This document shows, one piece after another, positions 35,352 through 48,411 of a DNA stretch of 64,000 nucleotides (positions within the stretch are counted from its first letter, which is position 1; the number at the start of each line of letters is the position of its first letter). Under the pieces are notes generated by a model, which ran no database searches, was not told where the DNA came from, and saw only the letters and a list, made by a program, of their open reading frames with translations. This DNA comes from Oenanthe sinensis. Lineage: Eukaryota; Streptophyta; Magnoliopsida; Apiales; Apiaceae. The translations under genes and the position numbers were made by a program. Where the stretch lies: contig CM053794.1 in the NCBI GenBank assembly GCA_028671895.1, forward strand, positions 18,834,501 through 18,898,500, read 5' to 3'.

Positions 35352-36296
35352 CACGAAGAACTGAATCTTGGTCCATTTTCCTTTGTCCTTGTAGTAGTAA
35401 ATGATGTATACAGTTTGGCGTTTATAAGTATCTTATAAAACATGAAGGTCACATTTTTTACCTTTTTGTAGTGTCACTACTTTCTCTGCTGCCTCACAAT
35501 AAATTGGAAGGCTAATGGTTTTCTTTTATGAGAAGAATTGTTGACTCGTATTAATATAGTATTTGAAAATGTATCCATCTCATATTTGCAATGATTTTGT
35601 CATAAAATGGCAAAATAATGGCTTTGAGTTAATGAAAATGTTTATCTTTCCACTCATGAGGAATGACATGTTTATACCACCATAAAATGTGCAGATCTAT
35701 TGTAGAAAGTTCTGCTTAACAATGTCATTAGAAACAGGTTTCTGTAGGTACTGTGACACATGGCATGCTAGCTCTTTGAAGTGTTTTTCTTTTTTGATAG
35801 ATATGCTAAAATAGATGGCTTCGTTGGTGCTGCTAGTTTATATGCAGGAAGTTAATTTCATTAGTACGAGGCCAAATTAATCTGTGCAGTTTTTGCCTAA
35901 AGCGCACAAATAGTATCGGAGGTATGGTTGTAACGTCATCTCAAAATGGGCTTTGCAAGTGAATGACTGCTGATATGTGCAAGACTTGTATTCCCTTCAA
36001 GTCCTTAACAAACAGTTGTACAGTGCAAAAGTTTATTTTTATTTTTTGCTGAGTAATAATTTTGTAAACCAAGCAAGGAAACAAATACTTGGGCACACCC
36101 AAGAAAAGCTAATGAAAATGGAACCTCTGACTCAGCTTTTGAAACTTACAATAAGCAGATGATGGGCTACATAAATGAACTAATAAGATGCATAATATAT
36201 TTTGAACATGTTGCAAATGTGACTAAAATCACCTTAGCAAAGCACAGCGGTGTACTATGGAAACATAATCTGACAATCGATACACCTCTGTCTTCC

Positions 36297-36332
<36 letters not shown>

Positions 36333-37302
36333 ACAAATGCTCCATATAATTTAAATGTATGGTTATGATAAAATGAGTGATGAAGATTACTGTTTGATTG
36401 CTATTTTAATTGTGGGTTGTATTTGATTTTGCCTTTGCATTCAACATCATAGTTATACTTGATCTGGGCTCCAAAAAACAGGGTCATCTCTTATTTTTAG
36501 TAGGGGCTGTACATTTTTCAAAAGTTGATCTTCCAAGCTACTTCTTTGTTTCTAAGTTTCATGGAATCAGAATTAAAGAGGATGCTATAATCACAAGCAC
36601 AATAAGAAACAATATCCTACAAGTCTATAAAAAGCTTTTTTAATTAATTAAAATTAAATAAAACAAATATAATATGTTATTATAATATTTAAAACAAATA
36701 TATCATATATACACCCTTTTTTATATAAGTAGTATAAATATCTAAATTATAACATATACTTTTTATTTTAAGAATTTTATTTACACTATAATTTTTATAT
36801 TATATAGTTGTACACTTATACTCATTAAACTCAATTGAATCACCATCCAAACTTTTTAATTTATTTAAAATTATAATTTAATAATTAAATTTCATAAATA
36901 TTAAAATAAAAAATAATTAATAATTAATAATAATAATGTATAAACAACATTGTATAGAAAAATATAGAAATAAATTAATAATAAAATAAATTAATACATT
37001 ATATTAAATAATTAAATTATATAAAAAATTAATATATAATTTTTACAAAATTAATATATAATACTCCTTATCATATTCATAGGTCGTTTAACTTTGATTT
37101 TAGGTGCTTTGACCATGTAGTAAAAATAATATTTTTTAATTATTTTTAAATAAAAATATAATATTCAGATTTTTATTCAGATTTTTTTAAAAAAAATATT
37201 AATTTTAACTACATAGTCCAAGGCTTTAAAATTACGTAAAAAAACAAATCTGAACATGAACAAGAACAAGTAATCGGTGTCACAAATATCAATCTATGAT
37301 AT
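35352..37302. other. Non-coding DNA downstream of the small gene
   Basis: AT-rich, with a (TA)n run at 36298-36329. The short frames here (35977, 36159, 36410) lack protein-like patterns. At 37058-37100 TACTCCTTATCATATTCAT resembles the end of a Stowaway-type MITE, but I cannot find a clean second end. Confidence 0.5.
36298..36329. repeat. (AT)n microsatellite
   Basis: A short uninterrupted AT run. Confidence 0.95.
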
Positions 37303-37526
37303 GAACTTGACCCGAATCTATTGGGTGAAATTGTGAGCAGGCTTTGTGTCACTGGCCAGGCTCGTTTTCGTGTTGTTTGCAAGAACTGGTTGGCTGCTGC
37401 TCACCCCGTTATTAATAGCAATAAAGCTACTACTAGTATGAAATCGGCGGCATGGTTGTTTTGTCGTTGACAGTAGCCTTGAAACCAAAATCTATGACCC
37501 ATTATGTTTAGCAAGTTCATACCATC
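37303..37526 (+). pseudogene. F-box protein N-terminal remnant cut by the Athila-like element
   Basis: The frame from 37303 reads LDPNLLGEIVSRLCVTGQARFRVVCKNWLAAAHPVI, a good match to the F-box, which binds SKP1 in SCF ubiquitin ligases. There is no ATG in frame (a TGA lies just upstream) and the frame stops at 37468. The next frame continues with ETKIYDPLCLASSYH up to the retroelement insertion point at 37526. On the far side (47159 on) I find no clear continuation of F-box or repeat domains. The gene therefore carries lesions besides the insertion. DUF295-type F-box proteins have a similar layout, but the fragment is too short to be sure. Confidence 0.6.
37522..37526. repeat. Target-site duplication CCATC (left copy)
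   Basis: CCATC directly precedes the left LTR and recurs at 47154-47158 directly after the right LTR. Five bp is the normal duplication length for Ty3/gypsy integration. Confidence 0.85.
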
Positions 37527-38722
37527 TCATGTGTTGAAATATTGCAAGCGCACAGGGGTTAATTGTAACAATCACAGATCGATCCTCAGTGAAATTTTCA
37601 AACACTAATAAATAAATCAGGCAGACTAGAAAAATAGTTGTGAGATAAAAGTTTTAACCTAATAAGCAAATATAATTAAATAAATATGGAAAACCTAAGA
37701 ATCCGAATCCATCAATCAATTACAATTAATATTCAAATTGTCCTAAAAATCAATTCTCTTTCTTCAATAAATAAATATCAATTAACGAGACAAACACATA
37801 CTATGAAACTTATTATCTAACAATAACCCATCAAAATTTCATGGAGTAAGCATAGGCTATGAAAAATAAATTTGATAACAATAATATATCAAAATCACTT
37901 TGTCAATTAAACACTTAAGCACCAAGAAAATTATGAGATTCAATTAATAAGAACAAATAAATAGTAAAGAATAATTAATTAACTTCATCTTCATCCTAGA
38001 GCAAGAGATTTAGCTAGACATGATTATATAATAAACGAAACAAGTATTTATTAAGCATGTACCAAGTATTATTAACCATGTAATATAAACTAATAATATA
38101 AATTTAATAACAGGATGTAGTACGGACATGTGCATATGAACAACTAGAATAAGGTTAAAGAATTTGACTTAAAATCGAGATGCAGTGAAGTGGTGCGGCA
38201 AACAAACAAGAAAATTAATAAGAAGTTATTATAGGCATATAAACGAAAAGAGATGAAAATCATATGGGATGAATAAAGCAAGCACAAAACGGAAGTCAAC
38301 TGCACATGAAAAGAATAACTAGAATGAAAACAATTAATAAATATATTGCTTATCAAGAGTATTAACGTATGAGGGAAAAAAATAACAAAGCAAATAACTA
38401 TTAAATTCTAGGGTAATAAATACAAGAGATGAGACCCATATATATAGGGAAAAATAATCAAGGTCTTAGACATTTATTACAAATTGGATTCTAAAAATAT
38501 TTCCTTCCATTCTTTTTCCTTCTCCAACAAGCATTCAATTTTTTCTCTAATTGCTTTGCTTCCAAGTAATTCCACCTCCTTCCTTGTATTCTCCTTTTTC
38601 TGCTACAATTTTGATTTTAATTAATTTCCTACAAAACAAAATAAAAATAATTAATTAACTAATAAAATTACGAAAATAAACATAAAATAGGTATTAAAGA
38701 TGTATTAATTATGGACCCATCA
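37527..38722 (-). repeat. 3' LTR of the Athila-like element (left copy, 1196 bp)
   Basis: On the minus strand it starts TGATGGGTCC and ends with AACACATGA (the other copy ends AACACATCA). It lacks six bases (AGACTA) present in the right copy near 46013. A polypurine tract (GGTATGGGGGTATT on the minus strand) abuts it at 38723-38736. Confidence 0.9.
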
Positions 38723-38736
38723 AATACCCCCATACC

Positions 38737-40066
38737 TATCTTTTGCTCGTCCTCGAGAAAAATCAAAAGAAAGAAAAGAAAGAAAGAAAAAATATATTAT
38801 AAAAGTCCTATGCTCCTTTTCGTAGGCGTGACGGGTAATTTTAGGTTTACCAACCCGTTAAACTCGTAGACGATCTCTACCAGAAGAGTGCTGTCTCCTA
38901 AGGGTTTACAGAAGATATACCCATAAAATCCGTGAAATATTCTAGCAAGCATCCCACTCTATCAATAACGTTCATCGGTGTCAACAAAAGAAGATTTTTA
39001 GGAAAATACATGCCTTAAAGACTTTTCTAATAATAGATAAAATGTAGGTATCTAAAATCCACTTATATCGACGCAAACGTTTGCAAAAACTCCCAAGGTG
39101 TGTTATGAAAGTAGGTCTCTGAAGAATCAATTGAATAAGTACATTTCCTCTTTTTCAACCAATATTGAACTGACCCAATCTCTATCAAAACAAGTATCTA
39201 GCCAAATTTTATAGTTTTTTTTCCAATTGACTGTGCAATATCCGTTTTCTTAGGCTTTCTATGTTTCTCATGTAGCGAGCTTTGGGTCAATGACTCCCAA
39301 ACCAGTTGGTCTTAGGGCACTAGGTTTCAAAATACCCCTACGGACTTAATTACTCGAGTAACAAAGGTCACAAAATAAGACTAGTCAATTACTACTTTTA
39401 TCTTAGCTCGTCAAGTAATTCTTCAGTAACCAAGGGCAGTGAAAAGTCACCAAGAAAAATTTTATTTCTCATACAATCGCACTTAATACCAGCACATGTA
39501 CATGGATCGTCCCTTTCATATAACATTGTATTTGCCACCCATTGATCTCAAAGGAGTACTTGATGCTTTTATTTACTTTTCCACAAACATTTGATTCGAC
39601 ATTGTTTTAACATATGGGCTCTCTCTCAGGTATCGAAAACTTCCCTAGACAATCTTTCCAACAATGTCCTTGTGCAATAAGTGTCATCTTGGACTTTTAA
39701 GCAAAAATTTGTTCGACACAAGTTTCATGAAGAAAACCTTACTCAACTACGTTCGAATTATCTTAAGGCATTACATATATATAATTTTATAAAAAAATTG
39801 TTAACACCAACTAGCATCAAAGTACAAGAGTGGAAAACTTAGCTAAAACATCTCTATTTTTGGATTTTCTAATTTTTTTAATTTTCTTGGATTTTTTAAT
39901 TTTTTATAATACTACTAATTCCCTCCCTCACCCCTAAATCATGCATTATCCTCAATGTATGCAAAGAAGAGAGAAATGACAAAAGAAAAGGACGATAATA
40001 CCTGATAAAAGTATGATGGAGGAAGCAAAAGGAACTACTATACAACAACAAGGAAACTTACTTGAA
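38737..40066 (-). other. Spacer between integrase and 3' LTR of the Athila-like element
   Basis: About 1.3 kb without a reading frame. Autonomous Athila elements often have an env-like ORF here; I see none. Confidence 0.65.
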
Positions 40067-40606
40067 TCACGTATCCATGAGGTGAATCACCTCTTCCTCG
40101 GAATCAACTGGCAATTCTAAAAATGGCTTGAGCCTCTGACCGTTGACTTTCAAAATTTCACCAGTTTTAGGATTTTCAATTTCAATAGCACCATGAAGAA
40201 AAATAACCTTAACAAAATATGGTCCCTCCCACCGTGACCTCAACTTACCAGGAAATAAATGCAGCCTAGAGTTGTACAAAAGAACTTTTTGACCAGGAGA
40301 GAATGATTTTCTCAAGATAGATTTATCATGCAAAAGTTTAGTTCTTTCCTTATAAATTTTAGCATTTTCATAGGCATCATTCCTAATTTCCTCCAACTCA
40401 GACAATTGTAACTTCCTATGATTACCAGCAATGGGTAGATTAAAATTGAATTCTTTGATAGCCCACAAGGCTCTATGCTCAAGTTCCACAGGTAGATGAC
40501 ATGATTTACCAAACACAGTCCTATAAGGAGACATACCCAAAACAGTCTTAAAAGTAGTGCGATAAGCCCAAAGTGCATCTATCAACTTAATAGACCAAAA
40601 AAACTC
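40067..40606 (-). pseudogene. Integrase C-terminal part of the Athila-like element
   Basis: It continues the pol frame after a TAG (40607-40609). It reads [23 protein letters not shown] and a C-terminal domain with [10 protein letters not shown]...GAIEI. The integrase zinc-binding (HHCC) domain and the whole DDE catalytic core, about 200 residues, are absent between the upstream [13 protein letters not shown] and this part, yet the frame is kept. DNA-joining activity must be lost. Confidence 0.88.
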
Positions 40607-42992
40607 CTAATGGTTGGGAACACACCTCCAAATGATTTGGTCTGGACAATATTTGAAAAGATAAGAATAATCCCAAAAAAAGTGTTTGGCTTGTGAGAGA
40701 AATTTGGATTTATCTTGCTTAGACCAATGAGAAGGAATCTCACCAGTAACAAGGTAGTTGACAATATCAACAAACCAAGGAGTAACAGAGATGGAAAGAA
40801 GATGTTCATCGGGAAAAGATTCGTTTAAGGGTAAATTAATAGTGGAATCCACTACTAATCGAGAGAGATGATCGGCAACAATATTTTCTGAACCCTTCTG
40901 ATCCCTAATTTCTAGATCAAATTCCTGAAGCAACAAGACCCATCTAATCAATCGTGCCTTTGAGTCTTTTTTTGAGAAAAGGTATCTAAGGGTTGCGTGA
41001 TCGGTATAAACAATGATTTTGGAACCGATAAGATATGACCGAAACTTCTCAAGGGCAAAGACTACTGCTAAGAGCTCTTTTTCAGTTGTGGAGTAATTAA
41101 ACTGAGCATCATTTAAGGTCTTACTAGCGTAGTAAATGACATGAGGTATTTTATCTATTCGTTGACCTAACACCGCCCCTACCGCATAATCCGAAGCATC
41201 ACACATTAACTCAAAAGGTTGAGTCCAATCAGGGGACTTGATGATCGGGGCTGAAGTCAATTCGTTCTTAAGGTGCTCAAAAGATTGAACACACTCACTA
41301 GTAAACTCGAATTTGACCTCTTTAGAAAGAAGGTTGGTCAAGGGTTTAGCCTTCTTACTAAAATCTTTAATGAAACGTCGATATAAACCGGCATGTCCTA
41401 AAAATGAGCGAATTTCTTTGACAGATTTTGGTGGAGGGAGATTAGCAATAAGGTCGACTTTGGCCTTATCAACTTCGATTCCCTTTTCAGAAATTTTATG
41501 ACCAAGAACAATTCCTTCCTTAACCATGAAATGACATTTTTCCCAATTAAGAACGAGGTCATTTTCTTTACACCTTTTTAAGACCAAGTCGAGATGGTGT
41601 AGACACTGATGAAAAGAAGAACCAAAGATAGAAAAGTCATCTATAAAGACTTCTAGAAAGTCTCCTATCATGTCAGAAAAGATGCTAGTCATGCACCTTT
41701 GAAAGGTAGAAAGGCCAGTAGTTAGGCCAAAAGCTAACCGACGATAAGCGAAGGTTCCGAAAGGGCAGGTGAACGTGGTCTTTTCTTGGTCCTCGGGAGC
41801 AATGGGGATTTGGAAATACCCAGAATAACCGTCTAGCAAGCAATAGTAAGAATGACCCGCTAACCTTTCTAACATTTGGTCCATGAAGGGTAAAGAAAAG
41901 TGGTCTTTTCTAGTGGCAGCATTGAGTTTCCTATAATCAATACACATTCTCCAACCAGACTGCACACGAGTGGGAACTTGTTCACCATTTTCATTAACTA
42001 CAACAGTGATTCCTGACTTTTTAGGCACAACTTGAACAGGACTGACCCAAGGGATATCAGATATAGGAAAGATGATTCCATTATCTAGACATTTGAGGAT
42101 TTCCTTCCTAACCACTTCCATGAGTGTGGGGTTCAACATCCGTTGGTGCTCTCTAACTGGTTTAGCATCATCAACTAAGTGAATCCTATGTTGGACAATG
42201 GCAGGGCTAATTCCCTTGATATCAGATATACTCTACCCTATGGCTTCTTTATTCTCTCGAAGCACGTGTAAAAGCTCTTCTTCTTAAGAAAGAGTAAGAT
42301 CAGATGCAATGATCACGGGAAGCGACTTGGAAGGACCTAGAAATGCATACTTAAGAGTATCAGGAAGGGGTTTGAGTTCTAACTCTAGTGGACTTGACAC
42401 AACAGATTCACTAGCTTCATAAAGCGGTAAATGAGAGGTTTCAAACTCATGATTAGAACAAGGAGTGGTTGGTTCTAACATTTCATTGACCTCACTTATA
42501 TAATTTGTTTCATCCCAATCTTGACCAAAATGATTTAAACAAAGGCTTAGAGCAGCATCGACATCCACTAACTCATCAATCATGTTGACTTCTAGAGGTT
42601 GGTCAAAATAGTCATGGGGTTGTTTTCCTACATTGAAAATGTTGAGATCAATGGTCATGTTTCCAAAAGTTAGTTTCATTAAACCATTCCTACAGTTGAT
42701 TAAGGCATTGGAAATGGCTAAAAAAGGTCTTCCTAGAATGATAGGAATTTGGTTCTTAAGATTTTTGACAGGTTCAGTTTCTAGAACAATAAAATCCACG
42801 GGGAAGACAAAATCACCAACCTTAATTAACACATCCTCGACTATGCCCTCAGGAGTTTTGACAGAACGGTCAGCTAATTGAAGAGTGATACTAGTGTTTT
42901 TGAGTTCACCTAAACCCAAAGCTTGATAGACAGATAATGGAAGCAGATTCACACTAGCTCCTAGATCAAGTAAAGCTTTGTCAATGAAAGTA
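40607..42992 (-). pseudogene. Protease, reverse transcriptase and RNase H of the Athila-like element
   Basis: Protease lies at about 43020-42650 with LLDLGASVN and IILGRPFL. A TAA (42284-42286) and a TAG about 50 bases later break the frame before RT. RT is open from 42139: motif [10 protein letters not shown] and catalytic FIDDFSIFG (residues 165-168, about 41647-41636) are intact. RNase H follows with [33 protein letters not shown] and YTDHATL. The frame ends at the TAG at 40607, just after the start of the integrase zinc-binding domain. Enzyme motifs are well kept, in line with a young copy. Confidence 0.92.
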
Positions 42993-45067
42993 TCACCTAT
43001 GGTACAAGAGATAGTGGGACAACCAGGGGTCCTTATACTTCACAGGGATTTGATGCGATATGATGGAACTAACATGAAAAGTTAGGAAAGCTTTCTTAGG
43101 AACATAAGTGGTTCTTTTATGAGTACACAAATCTTTTAGACACTTCGCATAAGAGGGAATTTGTTGAATTGCATCTAAAAGAGGAATGTTGATCTTGACT
43201 TGTTTAAAGACTTCCAAAATCTTATCCAATTGAGCATATTGTTTGTTTGAAGTGAGTCTTTGAGGAAATGGGGCTTTTGGTTTGAAGTCTTTTTCACTAG
43301 ACATATCAGAGATGGGTTTTAAAGGTGCTTCATCAGATTTGGAAGGTTCACTAGATTGCACGACTATTCCAGAACTCTTGGGAGACAATGATTGATCAAT
43401 ACTAGGTTTTAAGAGTAAAGGATTTGGTTCAGAAGTGAGTTTTTCTTCCTCTTGAGTATTGAGACCAACATGATTTTCAAATTGATTACCGGACCTAAGA
43501 GAGATAACAGAATTCACATTTTCAGGAGCTTTTTGGTTTGGATGAAATTTAGGATTAACCTCAGGTTGACTAGGAAATCGGTTTTTCTCTCTCTCACTGA
43601 TTGTGTTGGCTAACTGACTCATTTGGACCTCTAGTTTAGATATGGCTTGAGTATTGGAATTTAATAACTGCCTATCTTGGATCATAGTTTGTATGAAAGC
43701 TTGTTCAAATTGAGTTATATTAGCTTGGGATTTTAATAATGCCTCAATAATCTTTTTCAAGAAATTTATTTTCTTATCAGTTTCATTAAAACCAGGAGGA
43801 TTCGAAGGAATTGAAACAGAAGTTGGATATGGGCCAAAGTTTTGAGCAGGAAATGAGTTGGGATTTTGAGTTGGGTATGGACCAGAAGGAGGCTTTTGAA
43901 AAGCAGTTTGAGATGGTTGGTTAAACTGATTGTACTAACCTTGGTTCCATGAGAAATTTGGGTGATTTTTCCAACCAGGATTGTACGTTGGTACAAATGG
44001 GTCATTCCTAGCTTTCGTTTGAAACATGGCATTAGCTTGTTCAATGTCAGGGTAATTTTCTATCACATGATTACATGAGTTACAATTTTCACATGCAGAT
44101 AATTGTGGAAAAACTTTATTGGTTTCTAAGGCTTCTAATCTTCTAGTGATTGTAGCTAACTTAGCTTCAGTTGCAAGGGAACTACCAATTACATGTATGC
44201 CTTTAGATGATCTATGTTTTTTAGTTTCCTGACTTGGTTCCCTAGTTGACTCCCACAACATCGTTTTTCAGCTAACTCCTCAAAAAATTACCAAGCTTCT
44301 TCTTCATTTTTATCCATGAACTTACCTTGACACATTGACTCTAATAAAGAAGTGGTTGGACTATCTAAGGCTTCATAAAGAATTTTACAAAGTCTCCATT
44401 GTTCTATACCATGTTGAGGACACTGAGACAACATACTTTTAAATTTATCAAAATATTTCCAAAAAGACTCATTTTGATTTTGTTGAAATTGGTTGATTTC
44501 ATTCCTAAGTTTGTTAGCATTATGGTTTGGAAAATATTTTTTTAGAAATATGCCTACAAATCACTCCCAAGTTGAAATAGAATTAATGGGTAGACTATAT
44601 AACCATTTTTTAGCATTTTCTTTAAGAGCAAAGTTGATAAGTCTCAATTTAATGGAGTCATCAGTCAATTGTTGAATTTTCTGTAGGGCACAAACTTCCT
44701 CAAACCCTCGGATGAAAAGATATGGATCCTCACCCTCTACCCCAGTAAACCTAGGTAACATGCTAATGTGATGAGATTTGATTTCAAAATTATTACCATT
44801 TACTGTTGGTAAGACTATGCATGAGGGTTGGGCGAAATGAATGGGGTAACATCGGTCTCTAAGAGGAATAGACATGATTACTAATGGGGCTTCTACTTCT
44901 TGTGACTCGATTTTACTAGGTGAAGAGAAATCAAGTTGTCTTACTATTTTAGGTGATGAAGGGTTTGCTTGTCTCACTAATCTAGATGTAGTGTCACGAA
45001 CCCAAACACTTTGCATACACAAGCGAGTCAAGTAAGCACGTAGCAGAAAAGAGATAGAACTAAACAC
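42993..45067 (-). pseudogene. Gag of the Athila-like element
   Basis: Read leftward from 45067: an N-terminal part; the retrotransposon capsid region (SHHISMLPRFTGVEGEDPYLFIRGFEEVC...FALKENAKKWLYSLP...SISTW); a TGA in place of Trp near 44560; further capsid (LRNEINQFQQNQNESFWKYFDKFK); a TAA near 44280; then a frame change. The zinc knuckle (CENCNSCNHVIENY, about 44094-44050) has Tyr in place of the last Cys. The last frame (43760-42993) is a Pro/Ser-rich tail with a coiled coil and an SLRSGNQFE motif. Another frame shift separates it from protease. The start codon is uncertain. Confidence 0.82.
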
Positions 45068-45928
45068 CTAAAAAAAATATAAAAGAAAAATCCTATGTAT
45101 ATGTTAACCTAGAGAAATTCTAGACCTGCTCCTAACTTTAAGATAATACTAAGAGTCACAAATCTAGAAATATTCAAACCGATTGGCCAGGCAGATGGAA
45201 GCATTGCCAAGAGGCTAACCACCTTTCTAGACACCAATCCAAATTGGCCAGGTAAGCTCTCGCTTTCCTAGACACCAAAAGTAAGAATACGTAAAGATTT
45301 GTTTCTTCTTAGATTCTCTTCCTAAGTGAGCGCGAAATCCTAAGGGCCAACGTCTATTTGATTTTATTAAGGTAAGGGGAATGAAAGATGAACATATTAG
45401 TGATTTGTGGGCCAAGAAAAGGGTGATGAAATCCCTTACCTTATCTTGTATTGGGTGTCACCCTTAAGATTGATTATATGAATGCAAAACATAAAAAAAA
45501 CGAGGAAATAAACAACTATGGATGCACTACACTACGTGAATGAATCTAATTGTACGTACCTCTTTCCTCCAGCAATCACCACAATTATAAGATGGAAAGA
45601 AATAAAATACAATAATCTTGATGATGTGTTCCTATGTGATATGTGAATGATGCAACAATTTGGTTTTTAACAAGACAAATAACTAATTATTTCGATTTAT
45701 TTTTTTAAGATTTTTTTTAAATATTTGAGGGAAAAACAAAACAAAACTAGAGAGGTGATACGAAATACTGAAAAGTGCTTTCCAAAAATTTCTAAGGAGA
45801 CAACGATGCCTTCTAACGGTCTTCTTGTCCAAACTATTCTCCGCTTCACAAATCCCTAAAAAAATATAAAGAAAAACAAGAAACTAGTCCGAAGAATTAA
45901 ATATTAAGGAGTAAAAATTACCAATAGT
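45068..45928 (-). other. 5' untranslated region of the Athila-like element
   Basis: Between the primer-binding site and gag. No reading frame of note; long leaders are usual in Athila elements. Confidence 0.6.
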
Positions 45929-45950
45929 CCTCGGCAGCGACGCCAAAAAC
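45929..45950 (-). promoter_or_regulatory. Primer-binding site of the Athila-like element
   Basis: The minus strand reads TTTTTGGCGTCGCTGCCGAG next to the 5' LTR end. It resembles the TGGCGCCGTTGCCGGGGA-type sites of Athila/Tat elements, with a few differences. Confidence 0.75.
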
Positions 45951-45951
45951 T

Positions 45952-47153
45952 TGATGTGTTAAAATACTGCAAGCGCACAGTAGTTAATTGTAGCAATCAC
46001 AGATCGATCCTCAGAGACTATGAAATTTTCAAACCCTAATAAATAAATCAGGCAGACTAGAAAAATAGTTGTGAGAGAAAAGTTTTAAACTAATAAGCAA
46101 ATATGATCAAATAAATATAGAAAACCTAGGAATCCGAATCCATCAATCAATTACAATTAATATTCAAATTGTCCTAAAAATCAATTCTCTTTTTTCAATA
46201 AATAAATATCAATTAACGAGACAAACACATACTATGAAACTTATTATCTAACAATAACCCATCAAAACTTCATGGAGCAAGCATAGGCTATGAAAAATAA
46301 ATTTGATAACAATAATATATCAAAATCACTTTGTCAATTAAACACTTAAGCACCAAGAAAATTATGAGATTCAATTAATAAGAACAAATAAATAGTAAAG
46401 AATAATTCATTAACTTCATCTTCATCCTAGGGCAAGAGATTTAACTAGACATGATTATATAATAAACGAAAAAAGTATTTATTAAGCATGTACCAAGCAT
46501 TATTAACCATGTAATATAAACTAATAATATAAATTTAATAACAGGATGTAGTATGGACAGGTGCATATGAACAACTAGAATAAGGTTAAAGAATTTGACT
46601 TAAAATCGAGATGCAGTGAAGTGGTGCGGCAAACAAACAAGAATATTAATAAGAAGTTATTATAGGCATATAAACGAAAAGAGATGAAAATCATATGGGA
46701 TGACTAAAGCAAGCACAAAAACGGAAGTGAACTGCACATGAAAAGAATAACTAGAATGAAAACAATTAATAAACATATTGCTTATCAAGAGTATTAACGT
46801 ATGAGGGAAAAAATAACAAAGCAAATAACAATTAAATTCTAGGGTAACAAATACAAGAGAGGAGACCCATATATATAGGGAAAAATAATCAAGGTTTTAG
46901 ACATCTATTACAAATTGGATTCTAAAAATATTTCCTTCCATTCTTTTTCCTTCTCCAACAAGCATTCGATTTTTTCTCTAATTGCTTTGCCTCCAAGTAA
47001 TTCCACCTCCTTCCTTGTATTCTCCTTTTTCTGCTACAATTCTGATTTTAATTAATTTCCTACAAAACAAAATAAAAATAATTAATTAACTAATAAAATT
47101 ATGAAAATAAACATAAAATAGGTATTAAAGATGTATTAATTATGGACCCATCA
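45952..47153 (-). repeat. 5' LTR of the Athila-like element (right copy, 1202 bp)
   Basis: On the minus strand it starts TGATGGGTCC and ends AACACATCA. It aligns along its whole length with 37527-38722, with scattered substitutions and a 6-base indel. Confidence 0.92.
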
Positions 47154-47158
47154 CCATC
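47154..47158. repeat. Target-site duplication CCATC (right copy)
   Basis: Directly follows the right LTR; identical to 37522-37526. Confidence 0.85.
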
Positions 47159-48411
47159 CATACATAGTGTTTTGATCTAATATTTCAATTTTTCCGTGTT
47201 ACAGCAATAGCCTATTATTATTTCAGGGAGCTAAGGTTCAAAATACGAAAGAAACCAGCATTTCCGCAACTCTACCCCAATAAATTTTGTTCCACTTAAT
47301 CCCTCTTTCATGGCCACGTACCTTTCCGGCTATGGAATGGAATATCTTTCTCCTGTTCCATGAATCCAATTTTCATTTCATCCGGGAAAAATCATGTTTA
47401 TCATCTCCCAACCACCTAGCTTCACTTGATAATATATCATTGTCTAAATATTGTATGCCATATCCTTGTTCCATTGAGATAATTGTAACTTTATATGATC
47501 ATGCCAAGCACAATTGGTTATTTTCCTGCATTAGAAACCCGAAATTAATATCTATCTGGTTTTCCATCCTTGCTGCTATGATTTTTTTTTCTTTCATGTT
47601 TTGGTAAGCTAAATTGTTTTAATTTTTGTAGCACTATACATTATGAGGGGTTATCAATTCCTTTTTAATATCTAGACATAGTGGACGAGTCATGAGTTTT
47701 GTAGAGTAAGAATTAAGGAGAATGTTTTATGAAAACAGTACAAATGTAGGTTTGAGCGAATTAACTTAAGTCGTTTTTGAAGGGTTTCGTAATTGCAGAT
47801 GAAATAAAAAGTTTCAAGAAAGTGATCCATATAATAAGAATAATTTTTTATTACATAGATATACCCTATGACCTGCACAGGAGGGAGAAAATTTCAGGGG
47901 ATGCCGTTCATTTGAAGTGTGTGTCTTGTATAGTTTTCGGTTTTAACATTCGGACTGACGTTTGACGGCATAAATATTCTGAACTAAATCATCTATTCAT
48001 CACATACCTTGGATTTGGTTTCTCTTCGATTGTTTATGTTATTTTCCCGTAACTGAATGCTCTTCATTTTTCTTCACTTGACATTTTTGATGTGTACGTT
48101 TGCAATAACTTCAATAATACTCCCTACCTTTTACTTGTTTCTGCCCGTACTTTCTCCAATTATATCCATCTTCTGAAATCATCAGCATTTCCAAGGGAGG
48201 ATATGCCTCCTTTTGTTGTCCTTCAAACAAACGGGAAACCTCTGTGTCAACTCCATTTGGCAGTTTTTGAAAATAGCGACATCTTATCACTTTCTGTATT
48301 TTATGGCGCGATCATCACTTTAATGCAGTATTTTTGACATTAAAATCTTATCCCCCGATATATTGGGTGCATAAGCAGTTGAGCCTGTAGCACAGTTTCC
48401 TGTCACAATTT
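47159..48411. other. Right flank of the Athila-like insertion, no clear gene
   Basis: If the F-box gene were only split, its remainder should be here. Frames such as 47287-47607 and 48092-48337 are open, but I cannot match them to F-box C-terminal domains or other families. The region may hold decayed gene sequence. Confidence 0.45.

Larger units (their letters stand above)
37527..47153 (-). mobile_element. Ty3/gypsy Athila-like element, 9.6 kb, both LTRs present
   Basis: On the minus strand the order is 5' LTR (45952-47153), primer-binding site, gag, protease, reverse transcriptase, RNase H, integrase C-terminus, spacer and 3' LTR (37527-38722), flanked by CCATC repeats. RT before integrase defines Ty3/gypsy. 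The [20 protein letters not shown] and FIDDFSIFG blocks and the GGCGTCGCTGCCGAGGA primer site point to the Athila/Tat branch. The LTRs are very similar by eye, so insertion looks fairly recent. The integrase core is deleted, and gag and pol have several stops, so this copy must have moved with help from other copies or decayed after insertion. Confidence 0.9.

Noticed and set aside
37058..37100. Stowaway-type MITE
   Set aside because: One end resembles the consensus, but no matching second end or TA duplication was found.
48092..48337. ORF of 81 codons right of the Athila-like element
   Set aside because: No family pattern, no splice or start support; could not be linked to the F-box fragment.
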